A DNA stretch of 64,000 nucleotides from NCBI GenBank assembly GCA_030685235.1, contig MU839103.1, forward strand, positions 310,001-374,000, read 5' to 3'. This document shows, in pieces, positions 9,835 to 20,768 of the stretch (the first letter of the stretch is position 1; each line of letters opens with the position of its first letter). The translations under genes and the position numbers were made by a program. The notes under the pieces were generated by a model that did no database searches, had not been told where the DNA came from, and saw only the letters and a program-made list of their open reading frames with translations. The stretch comes from Copromyces sp. CBS 386.78 (Eukaryota > Ascomycota > Sordariomycetes > Sordariales > Sordariaceae).

Positions 9835-10968
9835 CCCTTCAAAGATGCGGCTCTTCCCCTGATTAGGACCTAAACAACTTACAACGGTAAAGCATAAGAA
9901 ACAAGTCCCACCCAGTCACCCAAAACTCGCGAGCCCGGCTTTCTGCGCTTGGAAACATGAACTCAAACCAGACATTCGGATCTCTCAACGTCTCGATCCG
10001 GGCCTGACAACGACGCGTGGCATTGGTTGAGAATAGAAACATCTGTGACGGTGGTGGTAGAACAAGCTTGAGGTTACTTGCTTGGAAGAGAGAGAGGCGA
10101 CGCACGCTATTGACCAACGGAGTACGATCTTCCGAGCTGTTGCTTCACTGCTGGGGTTACCAAGGAGAATTGACCCACCAATGATACAACACCGAGCGGG
10201 GGAATTGGGAATTCGAAAAGCATTTGTTTGGAGGAAATATCATCTTGTAAAAAAGAGCATCGTCATGATGGTGAGGGGAGAGGGTTGACGTTGAAGTCAC
10301 ATGTTTAGGGAGTAGTCCAGTCGTGATCCATATCGGATCAAGATCCCGGCGACAGTCGAGGTTCGACGTGAACGACAGGAAAACTGAACCAAAAGAGGGG
10401 AAGACGTCAGGAAACTATTCCCGAAAAGCCGCTACAGGTTGAGGATGGGGATAACTTCTCAATCTTGGAGTCTGGAATTGTAAAAGCAAATACCTTAGCT
10501 TGGCTAGACCGCGGATAATTCGCCGAATCACCGGGGCCGACCGATCCCCACACGGAACCCCGATGCCGGCCGACCTGCGAATTTTGGGATCCGCTTCTCC
10601 GTACTGTGCCGGTGTTCGACATGCGGACATTAGGTCACACATCTTCCACTCGCCAGGCTTCTTCTATTCCCCATTGCCGAGGAAATGCGGCTGACACAAT
10701 GCAGGAAATGACGATGGCAAAGGGACAATGACTCGGGTCAACTCTGATGCCAACGACGAGCACTTGCTCCACCACCACTGTGCTTAAAGAGGAAACTGGC
10801 GGAAAAATAAGGTAGTGACACTAGAGGGCTGGGCTGACGCTTGGAGAGCCAATAGAATGGTCAAATCGTGCAGCCGGAAGCTGACAAAAAACCTCGAGAT
10901 AGGGCCCAATGATGGCGTACCGGCAATTCTCAAAAAGTTACAAAAACATCCACGAATAACCAGCGGAC
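9835..10968. other. Divergent intergenic region between the AA9 gene and the first HET gene
   Basis: About 1.1 kb holding the upstream regulatory region of the AA9 gene (minus) and the promoter of the HET gene (plus). Only short overlapping frames are present. I did not identify confident activator or repressor sites. Confidence 0.4.
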
Positions 10969-12978
10969 ATGAAGTCTTCCGAGGAACCATGCCCGGGTGT
11001 AACGCTCCGTCCGCCGCTTGATTCATCGGTCGACGAGATTCGAATTCTCGACATCTTGCCATCCGAAAACAAGTCTGCTCCGATAGCATGCAGCTACCGC
11101 GTCATTGGCTTAAAATCGAGCAAAGGGCAACAAATACCTTCCTTTGAGACTCTGTCCTATGCCTGGCAAGATGCTGGCAGCGACGCGGAATCAGAGGCGC
11201 CTCAAATCATCATCGACAATACCCCTTTCCCAATCTCGGCGAGCCTCTTGCGAGCAATGCGGCGGCTTCGATTTCCCGACCGGATAAGGACGCTGTGGAT
11301 CGACGCAGTATGCATCAATCAGGCCGACCATGTCGAAAAGACCCAGCAAGTCAACCTGATGCGGCGCATTTACGCCTCGTGTAGCCAGTGTAATATCTGG
11401 CTGGGATATCCACGTGATGTAGGTGTGTCTGAAGAAGACGCACAAGCAGCTTTCGACACTATCGCTTGGATCACTGCCGCAGGCGAAGCGATGGACGCCA
11501 ACTTCAGTGGGATTGATGCACCAATCCCGTCTCCGCCAGGGTGGTTTCGGGATGTTGAAGACAATGGGACTGACGAGAAGGAGGGCCTGAATCATCAGCT
11601 TCGATTGAGGGTTTCCGAGGCGTTCTACAAGTTCTTCAGAACGCCCTGGTGGTCGCGAGTGTGGACTGTGCAGGAGGCCGCCCTTCCTTCAGCCGCGACG
11701 GTGTATTGGGGGTCCTGTGAGATCTCGTGGCATGTGCTTGACATGGCGTCAGAGGCCGTCATGGCGCCTGTGGACGGAAGGCGAGATGGGCATGTCGGTG
11801 ACCTGATGCCAGAAGAACTTTACAGGTTCAAGCCGCTAGATTATCTGACTTCGGTTATGCGAGGTATCATGATTAGCTTGTGGGGCGAAGAGCCGGTCTC
11901 CTTGCTGTACCGCTGGCGCGGAAGGAAAGCCACGGACCCGAGGGATAAGGTGTACGGGTTAATGGGTTTCAAGAGCGGAACTGTTGATGATGATGACAAC
12001 GAGCAGAGCGAGGACGATGATGAGGAAGAGAATGACGGAAAAGAAGGTGAGAAAAGGGAAGAGGAAGAACAAGAGGAGGAGGTGGGTTTCCTCCCCGGCA
12101 TCCCATCTTGCGATTACACCTTGGATACCCAAACACTCTTCCGCCGTGTCTCATGGGCCCTCGTCAAACAATCAAACAGCCTTCAACCCCTCATAGGCCG
12201 GCGAGGGGAAGCGGCCAAGTTGGAGGGTCTTCCGTCATGGGTGATAGACTGGTCGCAAGACAGATGGTCGGATGGCTTCTTCTACTTTGATACCGAAGTA
12301 AAGAAGGTACCAGTCCAAGTGCCGGCAGCTGAATATTGGGAGCACGAGAAACTCTACAATCACTACTGTGCTGATGGCCCTGTCATGGTAGGGGCCGGTC
12401 CCAGGCTTCTGGACGAAAGTGGGCGAGTACTTGGGTTGGACGGGTTCTTGGTTGACAGGATCGCGGTGGTGGAGCAGCGAGAAGTTGGTGGGAGACAGGA
12501 GTTCCCGGGCGACCAGGTTTTGATAGCGAACGCGGCGCGATATGGGGAGCTCATTGGGCGATGTCACGACTATTTCTCGTCAGCAAGTGAGGCGTCACGC
12601 AAGCGGTGGCAGAGCGGTGGCTGGATGCAGGAATACCTTGGGGTCTTGACGGGCCAGCTTGATCCAGAAATGCCAGGCTATTGTCCCTTTGGCCAGGACG
12701 AGTGGGCGTCCACATATCTCCAACACCATCTTTTATTTGTTACCGAGGGAGGCAAGGTTGGATTCGGACCCGTAACGTCTGAGCCTGGTGATGAGGTCTG
12801 GGTTCTCGAACTGTGCAGGCTCCCGGTTGTGCTTAAGCCTTTGCAGTCTGAGCATCAGGAAGGAGGGAAAAAGCCACGCGCGTTTACTTGGGTGGGCGAC
12901 TGTTGCGTGTATGGGGCGATGATGGGTGAAGATTTGGGGGAAAAGGAGGATGATTGGGTCGAGATTGCGGTTCACTGA
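10969..12978 (+). CDS. HET-domain protein (heterokaryon incompatibility type), first of two
   Basis: A single-exon frame of 669 residues from ATG at 10969. The HET domain spans about residues 55-240, with its three hallmark blocks: FETLSYAWQD (59-68), LWIDAVCINQ (109-118) with the following QVNLMRRIY, and WWSRVWTVQEAALP (227-240). HET domains trigger growth arrest or cell death after non-self recognition between fused hyphae, and are proposed to be TIR-like. After residue 320 comes the common SLLYRWRGRKATDPRDKVYGLMG block. It is followed by an acidic low-complexity insert (340-371, almost all D/E/K/Q) and a C-terminal region of unknown role. No STAND, NACHT or repeat module is attached. The next gene downstream is also a HET gene on the same strand. 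The specific incompatibility role is unknown. Confidence 0.93.
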   Translation: MKSSEEPCPGVTLRPPLDSSVDEIRILDILPSENKSAPIACSYRVIGLKSSKGQQIPSFETLSYAWQDAGSDAESEAPQIIIDNTPFPISASLLRAMRRLRFPDRIRTLWIDAVCINQADHVEKTQQVNLMRRIYASCSQCNIWLGYPRDVGVSEEDAQAAFDTIAWITAAGEAMDANFSGIDAPIPSPPGWFRDVEDNGTDEKEGLNHQLRLRVSEAFYKFFRTPWWSRVWTVQEAALPSAATVYWGSCEISWHVLDMASEAVMAPVDGRRDGHVGDLMPEELYRFKPLDYLTSVMRGIMISLWGEEPVSLLYRWRGRKATDPRDKVYGLMGFKSGTVDDDDNEQSEDDDEEENDGKEGEKREEEEQEEEVGFLPGIPSCDYTLDTQTLFRRVSWALVKQSNSLQPLIGRRGEAAKLEGLPSWVIDWSQDRWSDGFFYFDTEVKKVPVQVPAAEYWEHEKLYNHYCADGPVMVGAGPRLLDESGRVLGLDGFLVDRIAVVEQREVGGRQEFPGDQVLIANAARYGELIGRCHDYFSSASEASRKRWQSGGWMQEYLGVLTGQLDPEMPGYCPFGQDEWASTYLQHHLLFVTEGGKVGFGPVTSEPGDEVWVLELCRLPVVLKPLQSEHQEGGKKPRAFTWVGDCCVYGAMMGEDLGEKEDDWVEIAVH

Positions 12979-13214
12979 ACAGGCGGGAAGGAACCTCGCG
13001 ATAAGGCGGATGTTTTGTGGAAGAAATGTTGATTGCGCATCCCGATTGGCTAGGTATCGGTGCTGGTTGCCATTTCGTACTGTTCTTGCTGCAGGTACGA
13101 TAAGTATTATTGCAGTCTGACCCCTCATTTCTTCTCCAACATGGTTCTCCTCTTCCTTTTGCTCATTCATCGTTCCAATTCTTCTTCATCCGGTCCCTAG
13201 CGCAATAATCGACA

Positions 13215-15686
13215 ATGAAGCACCCATGTCCAGAGGTAGAAGAGGCCCACTCTTGCTCCTTCTGCGAAGAGCACCTCGCTCTCGACTTGAGCAAAGTCAA
13301 TGGGGCCATCTCGCCCGCCCGTCTCGAACAGATGCAGAAACGTCTCCGTCAAGTAGGGGTTTTGGGCGAAACTGAGAGCCTCTACGACGACAAGTACATC
13401 AAGGATAGAGAAATCCTGGAGGATTATCACTTTTTTGATATGAGCCCCGACATGCTGCGGTCCGAGGTCGCGAACTCTTGTCCCTATGCAGCCGCTCTAC
13501 ACATTGCCCGACGGAGAAGGGAAGAGGACGAGCACCACCTTCTAACAGCAAGAGTTTGGAGGCGTAAACATGATACGGATTTCGTTACCATCGGCTATGA
13601 CGCTTGGGAGTGCAAACCAGAGGCCTCCACCTTCCTAGGCAGCCTTATGTTCACTCATGGCTCTTGCAGCTGGACCAAATGGCACAAGCACCTTGTTCTG
13701 AGATCAACCTTCCTAGCCGAAGAAGGTATGCCTTGTCCAATTGTCCCCCTGAGGCCTTTCTAGGGCTGAAACATGTCTCAGCATTTGACAAAATATCTTG
13801 TTATAGGAAGCGCAGCGGCGCAAGAATTTTCCCGTCGTCCCATGAATCGCTATCCGTTTGAACACACGCTTCAGCATGCCCGTGGCTGGCTGGAAAGTTG
13901 TCTTCGCTGCCACCCTGACTCTTCCGGAGCTCCGGACTACGTACCGAAGCGGCTGCTCGATATAACCCAAGCCCCTGACGGCTCTTCTCGTGTTACTGTC
14001 GTTGATGGCTCCACACCAGTGAGCTATGCAACTCTCTCATACAAATGGGGGGGAAGCCACGAACCGATTTTGACCAAATCAAGGTTCAAAGGTGCTGCCG
14101 CTTCAGCTCTGCAGTTCGACCTGGAAGTCCTACCCAAAACTATCGCCGACGCCGTGAAAGTCGCTCAGGCACTTGGAATCAACCATCTCTGGGTTGATGC
14201 TCTGTGCATTATACAAGACGACAGCGAGGATAAGGCCAAGGAAGTTGGCCAAATGTCCCAAATATACAGTAAGGCCACGGTCGCCATACTAGCTTCTCGG
14301 TCGAACTCGGCTTCGGAAGGGTTTTTGCACTATCGATATGATAAGGAATATCACGAAAACCCAGGAAAGGGCTACCCTCCTAAATTATATTCCCGAGTAC
14401 GATATCGCACCATTGCTGGCGAGCAGAGCAGTATCATCATTACCTATCCGAATGATGCCTTCGAGGAGGGCCAACAACCTCTCGACACTCGTGCCTGGTC
14501 GTTTCAGGAAGTGTTGCTTTCTCCCCACATCATTAGCTACGGCACACAGCGCACAGTGTTCGATTGCTCATATGTAGGTCCGTTGTGGACACCAGACGCT
14601 GATGTGCCACTATTCACTGACGACGGGGGTGTAACATGGTACCCCAACTGTCAGACTCGTCGAGAGCTTGATAAGGCAAGATATAAGACCTATACGGGTT
14701 GGGATCACTCAATGAACCAATGGGGGAGAGACTTCGATCGTCCAAATGATGAAAGTTTCTGGGACATGATAGATAAAGTGGATCACAAGGGTGTGGGGAA
14801 GTTGATCGACGCCCATTTCAACAGGCAGCATGCCGAGGCTATGGGTATGTGGTACCGGGTTCTAGGTATGTACACCAAGCGAGAGTTGTCAGATCCTCGA
14901 GATCGCTTGAATGGTCTCGCTGGAGTGGCCGAGATCTTTGCACGATATCTGAAGGACGAGTATGTCGCTGGGTTTTGGCGATCTGACCTACTGGCAATTT
15001 TCACATGGAGGCTAGAACCTGTAACAGGGAATTTACAGCAGAGGCCGGCGGACTATTGTGGTCCAACGTGGTCTTGGGCCTCACATCTCAATGGTATCGT
15101 GTCTTATGAAGGCAGGCGTTTCATCGATTTCCGCTGGGATCGAAACCTCTTGATCTTGGATTGCCAGGCAAAGCCCATTGATGATGCGACCAAGTTCGGC
15201 GCAGTATCATCCGGGTTCCTCAAGGTAGCAGGAAAGCTACTTCACGGCACACTTACTTCCAAGTCGCAAGATGCAGTCCGCCGGTACGACTCCAGGTATT
15301 CAGTGAGTGCGAACTGGTCAACGCAATTCGGACCCGAGGTCGATCCATGGTTGGAGAAACTCGAATACGAATATCAACCGGACGCACTGGAGCAGGAGTT
15401 TGTGCAAGACGAAAACTCCATCCCCATAGTCATGTTGATCCTAGGCTATAAGAAATTGCATATGAGATGCCACTGTCTCGTCCTGAGAAAAGTTGCGGCG
15501 GGCTTGTACTCCCGGCTAGGCTCCCTTGGTATTGGTGGTGATGCAGCGTACGGAGGGAAAGAATCGTGGATTTTTGACAAGGGAGACATGGGTTTCAGTA
15601 GAATTTCTCCCATATACGGCCTTCCGTGTGTTAATGAGAAGCTGTGGGATCAGGCTTTCCCTGTCGAGACAATTACCATCATATAG
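13215..15686 (+). CDS. HET-domain protein, second of two, 2 exons
   Basis: Exons are 13215-13725 and 13807-15686, giving 796 residues. The intron (13726-13806) starts GTATGC and ends TTATAG, and the phase fits. The HET domain spans about residues 240-410: YATLSYKWGG (244-253), LWVDALCIIQDD (299-310), SQIYSKATVAILAS and DTRAWSFQEVLLSP (397-410). This is the common layout of filamentous-fungal HET proteins, in which an N-terminal region of about 200 residues comes first. Here that region has two Cys clusters, CSFCEEH at about 14 and CLRCHPD at about 202, a pattern often seen in this subfamily. The C-terminal half contains the usual PTWSWAS block. It lies 236 bp downstream of the other HET gene, which it resembles only in domain type, so a recent duplication is unlikely. 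Confidence 0.93.
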
Positions 15687-16354
15687 AAGGATTCATGGAC
15701 TCGTACTCTTAGCTCGATAGGCAGATTTTAACACACGAAACGCTCAGGTACCCCAGGTAGCCACTTCTCTGTGTCATGATGCTTTCGCATCGAGAGCATG
15801 TGCTCCTGATGAGCGAGGAATACCCTGTGCGTCTAACATGGAAAATTGATCAATAACAACAAAGTATCTACTACCTCTAGTTTTCAAGATGCCCATGATC
15901 AGAACAGGACCTTTCCATCCTGCGAAACCTCGACCCCTTGCCCAGCATCAACCTGACCCAGAAGCAGTTAACATGCTGGATCCTTCTCAGGGTACAGACA
16001 GAAAGGATCCTGAGTCACTCATTCAATTAACCAGCAAGCCATCTCAATGCAGTCACCAAGTGTCAAGATATATAGGTACATAAACACATACATTGTACTT
16101 CCCGTGGAATAATGGCTGGCAAATTCGACCGATGTATAGAGGTACCTACCAACGTATTGATAACCGCCCTGCGTCTCAAAGTACCGCTAAATAGCCCCCA
16201 AGAACGACCAGACTCAATTGAAGCAAGACAGTTTCAACAAAACGTAAAGCAAACAAAGAAGAGAAAAAAGAAAGAGAAAATAAAAATAGTAAGAAGTAAG
16301 AAAAAGCGCAAAAGGCTCAAAAGTAGCCAACCCATTCTCCCGACCAGTATCTTA
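15687..16354. other. Intergenic region downstream of the HET pair
   Basis: Contains an A-rich tract near 16250-16320. No gene is supported. Confidence 0.4.
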
Positions 16355-16660
16355 CATACGTCCAGCAGACGTGGATTCTGTGCTCGCAGGCGCCCCAAGG
16401 GGAAAGAGGATGGTTGCGGGATGGTGTTGATATCGTAGACCACCATTGGGTCTGTCAGTGAGGATGCACATGGAGGAGCCCTTGGGACTTTCCTTGCCTT
16501 GCTACCTGTACCACGATGAAAGTGTGGCTTTTGTCGGAGGTGTGGTTATCTATGTCGTCCGCGGACTGTCCACGGTTACAATACGGCCCAGTCATAAATC
16601 CTAACCATCGGAGTTCATGTTTGTCACCGACTTGACTCGTACCTATTCTCCCGCGTATAC
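16355..16660 (-). pseudogene. Decayed fragment of the RING-protein gene (middle, N-proximal part)
   Basis: The stretch around 16360-16445 is almost identical to 18415-18490 of the intact gene and codes the same minus-strand peptide (VVYDINTIPQPSSFPLGRL against VVYDINNIPQPSSFPLGRL). Similarity continues, with gaps, to about 16660, matching about 18645. The reading frame is lost outside the core, so this is a duplicate fragment, not a gene. Confidence 0.75.
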
Positions 16661-16688
16661 CTTGCAGTGAAGCTGAACTTGGCCGTCT

Positions 16689-17084
16689 TCAGGATGACGG
16701 TGCCAAACACATCCAGGGACCCACGGCATGAGCATCGCCGCCCCAGTGCTTGCGAGGGATCTTGGCGATCCCTCTAGCTCTCCAGGACGGCTGCTCAAGA
16801 AGCTCGTCCCAATCCGGGTAATATCCCATCCCCTCTAAATCCATACTGGAACGAAGGCGATTGAGCGCCATCGATGGCTTAGGCGCCCAATCTCCTTCCA
16901 GTTCCGCGCAACCCTTCTTCCAATCGACATATTGAATGCCTTTGGTCCAGCCGCGGGCCTTGAGCATATATCCCAGTTCAATGGGCCAGCGGCCCCAGGT
17001 CGGCTTTGTGCTCCAGCCATTGTTGTCGGCGCGTAGGTAGACCGATGTCACGGCGTGCTTCCAGGACACGCCTGAAACAGGCAA
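16689..17084 (-). pseudogene. Second fragment of the RING-protein gene (C-proximal part, internally deleted)
   Basis: The 131-residue minus frame is a diverged copy of part of the gene at 17390-19433. KPTWGRWPIELGYMLKARGW matches KPTWGRWPRELDYMLKQRGW, and DLEGMGYYPDWDELLEQP matches DMEGMGPYHDWDELLEEP. About 65 residues present between these blocks in the intact gene are missing. In gene orientation this C-proximal fragment lies before the N-proximal fragment at 16355-16660, so the order is swapped relative to the parent. It lacks the RING finger and the membrane segment and is most likely a pseudogene fragment. Confidence 0.75.
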
Positions 17085-17389
17085 GAATGTTCTTCTAGTT
17101 GTAGATGGATGGTTTATTGTGGACCATTAATCGATGACTATCTATCTACATATATAATAGCTAACTGCCCAGTGCTATGTCTAGTTCGGCTCAGCCAAAT
17201 CCGTTCGCCCTGAGCGAGCAGGCCCAGTCAGTAAGGAAATCCGTAGCACTATCTATCTATACATGTATTTTGCCACGGTCGTTAGGTAACTCTGAGACAA
17301 GATTGTGGATGTGATATCATAAATCCTCCCAGAAGAAGCTCAAAAAAAACCCAGGGACTCAATCGAAGCATTGGACAGTATCTGTTCGG

Positions 17390-19433
17390 TCAATTCGCCG
17401 AAATAGCTCCGTCCAACCACCTCAAGTCCCAACTTCTCTTGAAATCACCGACCATAACAGAACCGAAGATGTAAAGTAGGAACATGACAACCAAACCAAA
17501 CCCCATGGTAGAGCGGACGTAGATTGAGATGAACTGGATGGTACGGGTCAACCACAACGGCCAACGCGAATTGCTAGTCGCCTCGCCCTTGATCAGCGAA
17601 TCCAACCTACGCCTGGTATAAAAGCTGAAGTTGTCGGTCTGCATGATTATTCGACCGTGTCCCTCCAGATATTTGCCCAAGACATGCGCCTGCACTTCGC
17701 GGCCAAAAGCTTGGGCCCACCGGTCCCGAGCAACCTTGCTGATTCCAAGGGCCCGCCAAACCGGCTCTTCCAGGAGTTCGTCCCAGTCGTGGTATGGACC
17801 CATGCCTTCCATGTCGCAGAGGCGGAGACCGTTGTCGAGGGCCCGCTGGCTCGGCTTCCAGTCTACCGACAATGCTAGAGTTTCAGGATCCTCGGTTTCA
17901 TGGGTCTCTTCGGTGTTAGCAATTATGAGGAAGCTCCGGATGCCGCTGAGGAATCGATTCATAACCCCGAAGTCTCGCTGAGTCTCTGCGGACGGCTTTG
18001 GAGTGGAAGGGATCGGTTCAGCCTTCTTCCAATCCACAAACTCGACACCCTTAGTCCAGCCTCTCTGCTTGAGCATATAATCGAGCTCTCTAGGCCAGCG
18101 GCCCCAGGTTGGCTTCTTCTCCAGACCCCTTGAGTCCAAGCACAGATAGGCATTGATGACCGCCAGCTTCCATGACAAGCCGGGGAATTTTCGGAGTCCG
18201 GCGCCGGGTAGGACATCGCCGTTGGGCCGCTTTTCGGGAAGAGTTGAGTGATGGGAGTTGTAGCCCTTCCAGGCCGGTTCGAGCTCGTCGTATTTGTACT
18301 TGAGCCAGCGGTACCTGGTCAAGTCGTAGACACATTGTCCGCAGACGGGATCCACAACGTCTTCCAGGCGACCGCCAACGACTCTACAGTCCCAGCCGCG
18401 GGGGTCATTCAGACGTGGATTCTGGGCTCGCAGGCGCCCCAAGGGGAAAGAGGATGGTTGCGGAATGTTGTTGATATCGTAGACCACAGGTCTGTCTGTG
18501 AAGGTGCGCACGGAACCGTCGGGGTTCTTCTGGCTGTACCGTGGTAAAGTGCGGCTTTTGTCCGAGGAGTGGTTGTCCACGGATTGTCGGTTACGGGCAT
18601 AGAGCCTACCATCAGAGTTGTCGCCCTCGTCACTCATGTTATCCTGGCCGTCGTTCATCGCCTGCCTCTCGTCAGGTGTGTCCTGTTCGTTGTCTGTCAG
18701 GTCATACTCCTCGTCTGTCTCGTCTTGCTTGTCGTCCGTATCGAACTTTTTGCTTTCGGTTGTTGACTTGTCGACGGAAGCGGCGCGGGCATCTCTGGGG
18801 GCCAATAAGGTCCTAGGAAGCGCCATGATAATATCGACACCCTTTTCACACTGATTGATTGGAATCATGACCGGTCGAACCTCGCAGCAGCACCCCGAGT
18901 GGTGCAGGTCGGTCCGGCAAGCTGGGCACTCAAACCTTCGATACAGCTTGGACTTGCCGTACTTGTAGCCTGCCACGAGGTCCATTGACGTGAGACGGTG
19001 ATTGTCTGTGTGAAGAAAAAATATTAGTCATAAGTCCAGTCCTTCGTAACAATTGCGAAGCGCATAGATAAATTCTTTATGGATACAGGGGAAAGAGCTC
19101 ACCTTGAATACCTGCTTCAGGAATGGGATTTGCTGGACCGATGTCATGTCTGGTTGGCTCGGGTCGCTTGCGGATCCAAGTCTTCCAGCATGTTACGCAG
19201 AAAAAATGCCCGCAAGGAAGAAGGCAACCGGGGCGGGTTTTGTCAGCGGGGCCGATGAGAGGAATGCCACAGATGTCCAGTTCTCCAAGGCAAATGTAGC
19301 AATTGGCGAAAGAGACTGTTGTGGGGATGTCAATCTTTTTCACCGAAGCGTCGATGTAATTCTTGATCTCGTGCCACACTGAAGCCTGGCAGCGTTCGGC
19401 AGCGGTGCTGTTGTCGAATTTGGTCGACGACAT
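17390..19433 (-). CDS. RING-finger protein with C-terminal membrane segment, 2 exons
   Basis: Exons are 19103-19433 and 17390-19005, giving 648 residues. The intron (19006-19102) starts GTGAGC and ends CACACAG, and it splits the RING finger. Joining the exons completes a C3HC4-type RING: C45-x2-C48, then C74-x-H76-x2-C79-x2-C82 and C137-x2-C140 in FECPACRTDL. Such fingers usually make E3 ubiquitin ligases. A Ser/Asp/Glu-rich disordered region (about 190-280) follows, then a Trp-rich region (VYDINNIPQP, PTWGRWPREL, HDWDELLEEPVWRALG) that I do not recognise. Near the C-terminus is one strong membrane segment (MGFGLVVMFLLYIFGSVMV). A membrane-anchored E3 ligase is a reasonable inference. Two broken partial copies lie just downstream. 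Confidence 0.82.
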
Positions 19434-19692
19434 TGTGAATTGTTGTGGTGCTTGGAGACGGATAATCAAGTTGGTGACCGTGATGTGGTGGCGTAGCCTG
19501 ATCATCGGTAGCCTCCAACAAATGACCAATGTTGAGAGGTTGTTAGGTTGACCGAAAATCGAAGGTCGATGTTCGATGGAGGAGGAGGAAGAAATATGGA
19601 GGGAGTCTGTGGACAGACCAAATATTTATAACGGTTAGATCCACCCTGAAATTGAGACCCTTCACCGGGTAGTATGGCCGTGACAGCTTTGA

Positions 19693-20101
19693 TATGTTCG
19701 GAAGCCCAGTATGCCAGTAACAGTAAGGAAGTTTATATGGCAGTAAGCAACGGCATACTGCCGTGCTTTCTGCGTTCGGCTGTTTTCCAGTATATATCTG
19801 CAAGTCGCTGCACTTCCCCCAACTCCCCCAATGGGCTGCATCTGACCAATTAGAAGCCTAGAAATCGTTGGAGTTCTTACTGCGTTCTTCGCTTTTATAC
19901 TGCGAGAAAACCCATGTTTATGCCAGTATGAGAGCACTGAAGACTGGAGTTATACTGTACCTTACTGGCCCAACGAACACAAGACCGTTATGGGGAAGTT
20001 TGGGGTGCATTACTGTTGCATTACTGTACAGCGATATCGCTGCAGGCCATCAACAGTATATGCAACCTCTACTATACTGGTATACTGGGCTTCCGAACAT
20101 A
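19693..20101. mobile_element. MITE-like element, 405 bp, with TA target duplication
   Basis: TATGTTCGGAAGCCCAGTAT at 19693-19712 is repeated inverted at the right end (20082-20101). The match runs on to about 27 bp with one mismatch (next bases GCCAGTA against ACCAGTA). Both ends are flanked by TA (19693-19694 and 20100-20101), as expected for Tc1/mariner-type insertion. The interior has no transposase frame but is studded with TACTG/CAGTA motifs on both strands, a subterminal-repeat pattern. It is a non-autonomous DNA transposon relic upstream of the RING gene. Confidence 0.75.
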
Positions 20102-20164
20102 ACATTAGGTTCGCCCTTGGTCCCCATTGACAGCGTAGAGTGAATGACGGTTTAACAGCAGAGT

Positions 20165-20445
20165 AGGTGAATAGACGTCAAGCGACAAGCGAGCGAAGGT
20201 GCCTCGACGCCCACGGAACCTTGGGCTAATGCAAGCCATCACTTGTTGACTCCACCCCATGAGGCAGTCCGTGATGATAACACGGGAGAGATACCCGCTT
20301 AGTCATGTAATAGGTGAACGGACGCTAAGCTACGTGTGAGTAAAGGGTCATAAACGTCAACGAAACCTTGAGCTAGTGCAAGCTTGGGTTGGCAACTTCA
20401 ACAGAGGCAGTTCGTGATATCAACCAGGGAGAGTTGTTTAGCCCC
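20165..20445. repeat. Two diverged direct repeats of about 135-146 bp
   Basis: The units begin near 20165 (TAGGTGAATAGACG) and 20311 (TAGGTGAACGGACG). They share ordered blocks such as GGAACCTTGGGCTAATGC against GAAACCTTGAGCTAGTGC and GAGGCAGTCCGTGAT against GAGGCAGTTCGTGAT. Many differences are C/T or G/A transitions. No coding frame is shared. Confidence 0.6.
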
Positions 20446-20768
20446 CCCAAGCTGCCACTCGAGCAGAAAAATAGAGACTGTAAAAGTAAGCCTAAAGGCC
20501 AGCAGCTGTAGCATATGAATCGATTGTCTACACGTCCACTTAGCCAGGCGAGATGCGAGTTAAGCCAGTAAGGAGGAAGAGGTATACGCTGCCACGGTTT
20601 GGAGACGGTGATACGGTAGCAAAGTTTAGAGCAGTGACCTGTCACTACAGCAACAGCACCTTCTTCGTGGATATTACGGATGAAAATGAGCCCTGGGTTT
20701 GTCCAAAGGTTCTGGAGAGCCAAGGTTTACTAGGCCGAAGACAACCAGACCTGGAGAAGTTGAGTTGA

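Noticed and set aside
20553..20768. 71-residue plus-strand frame with protein-like end (TFFVDITDENEPWVCPKVLE)
   Set aside because: It looks like a possible relic exon, but no flanking exons, splice signals or family could be found, so a gene call is not justified.
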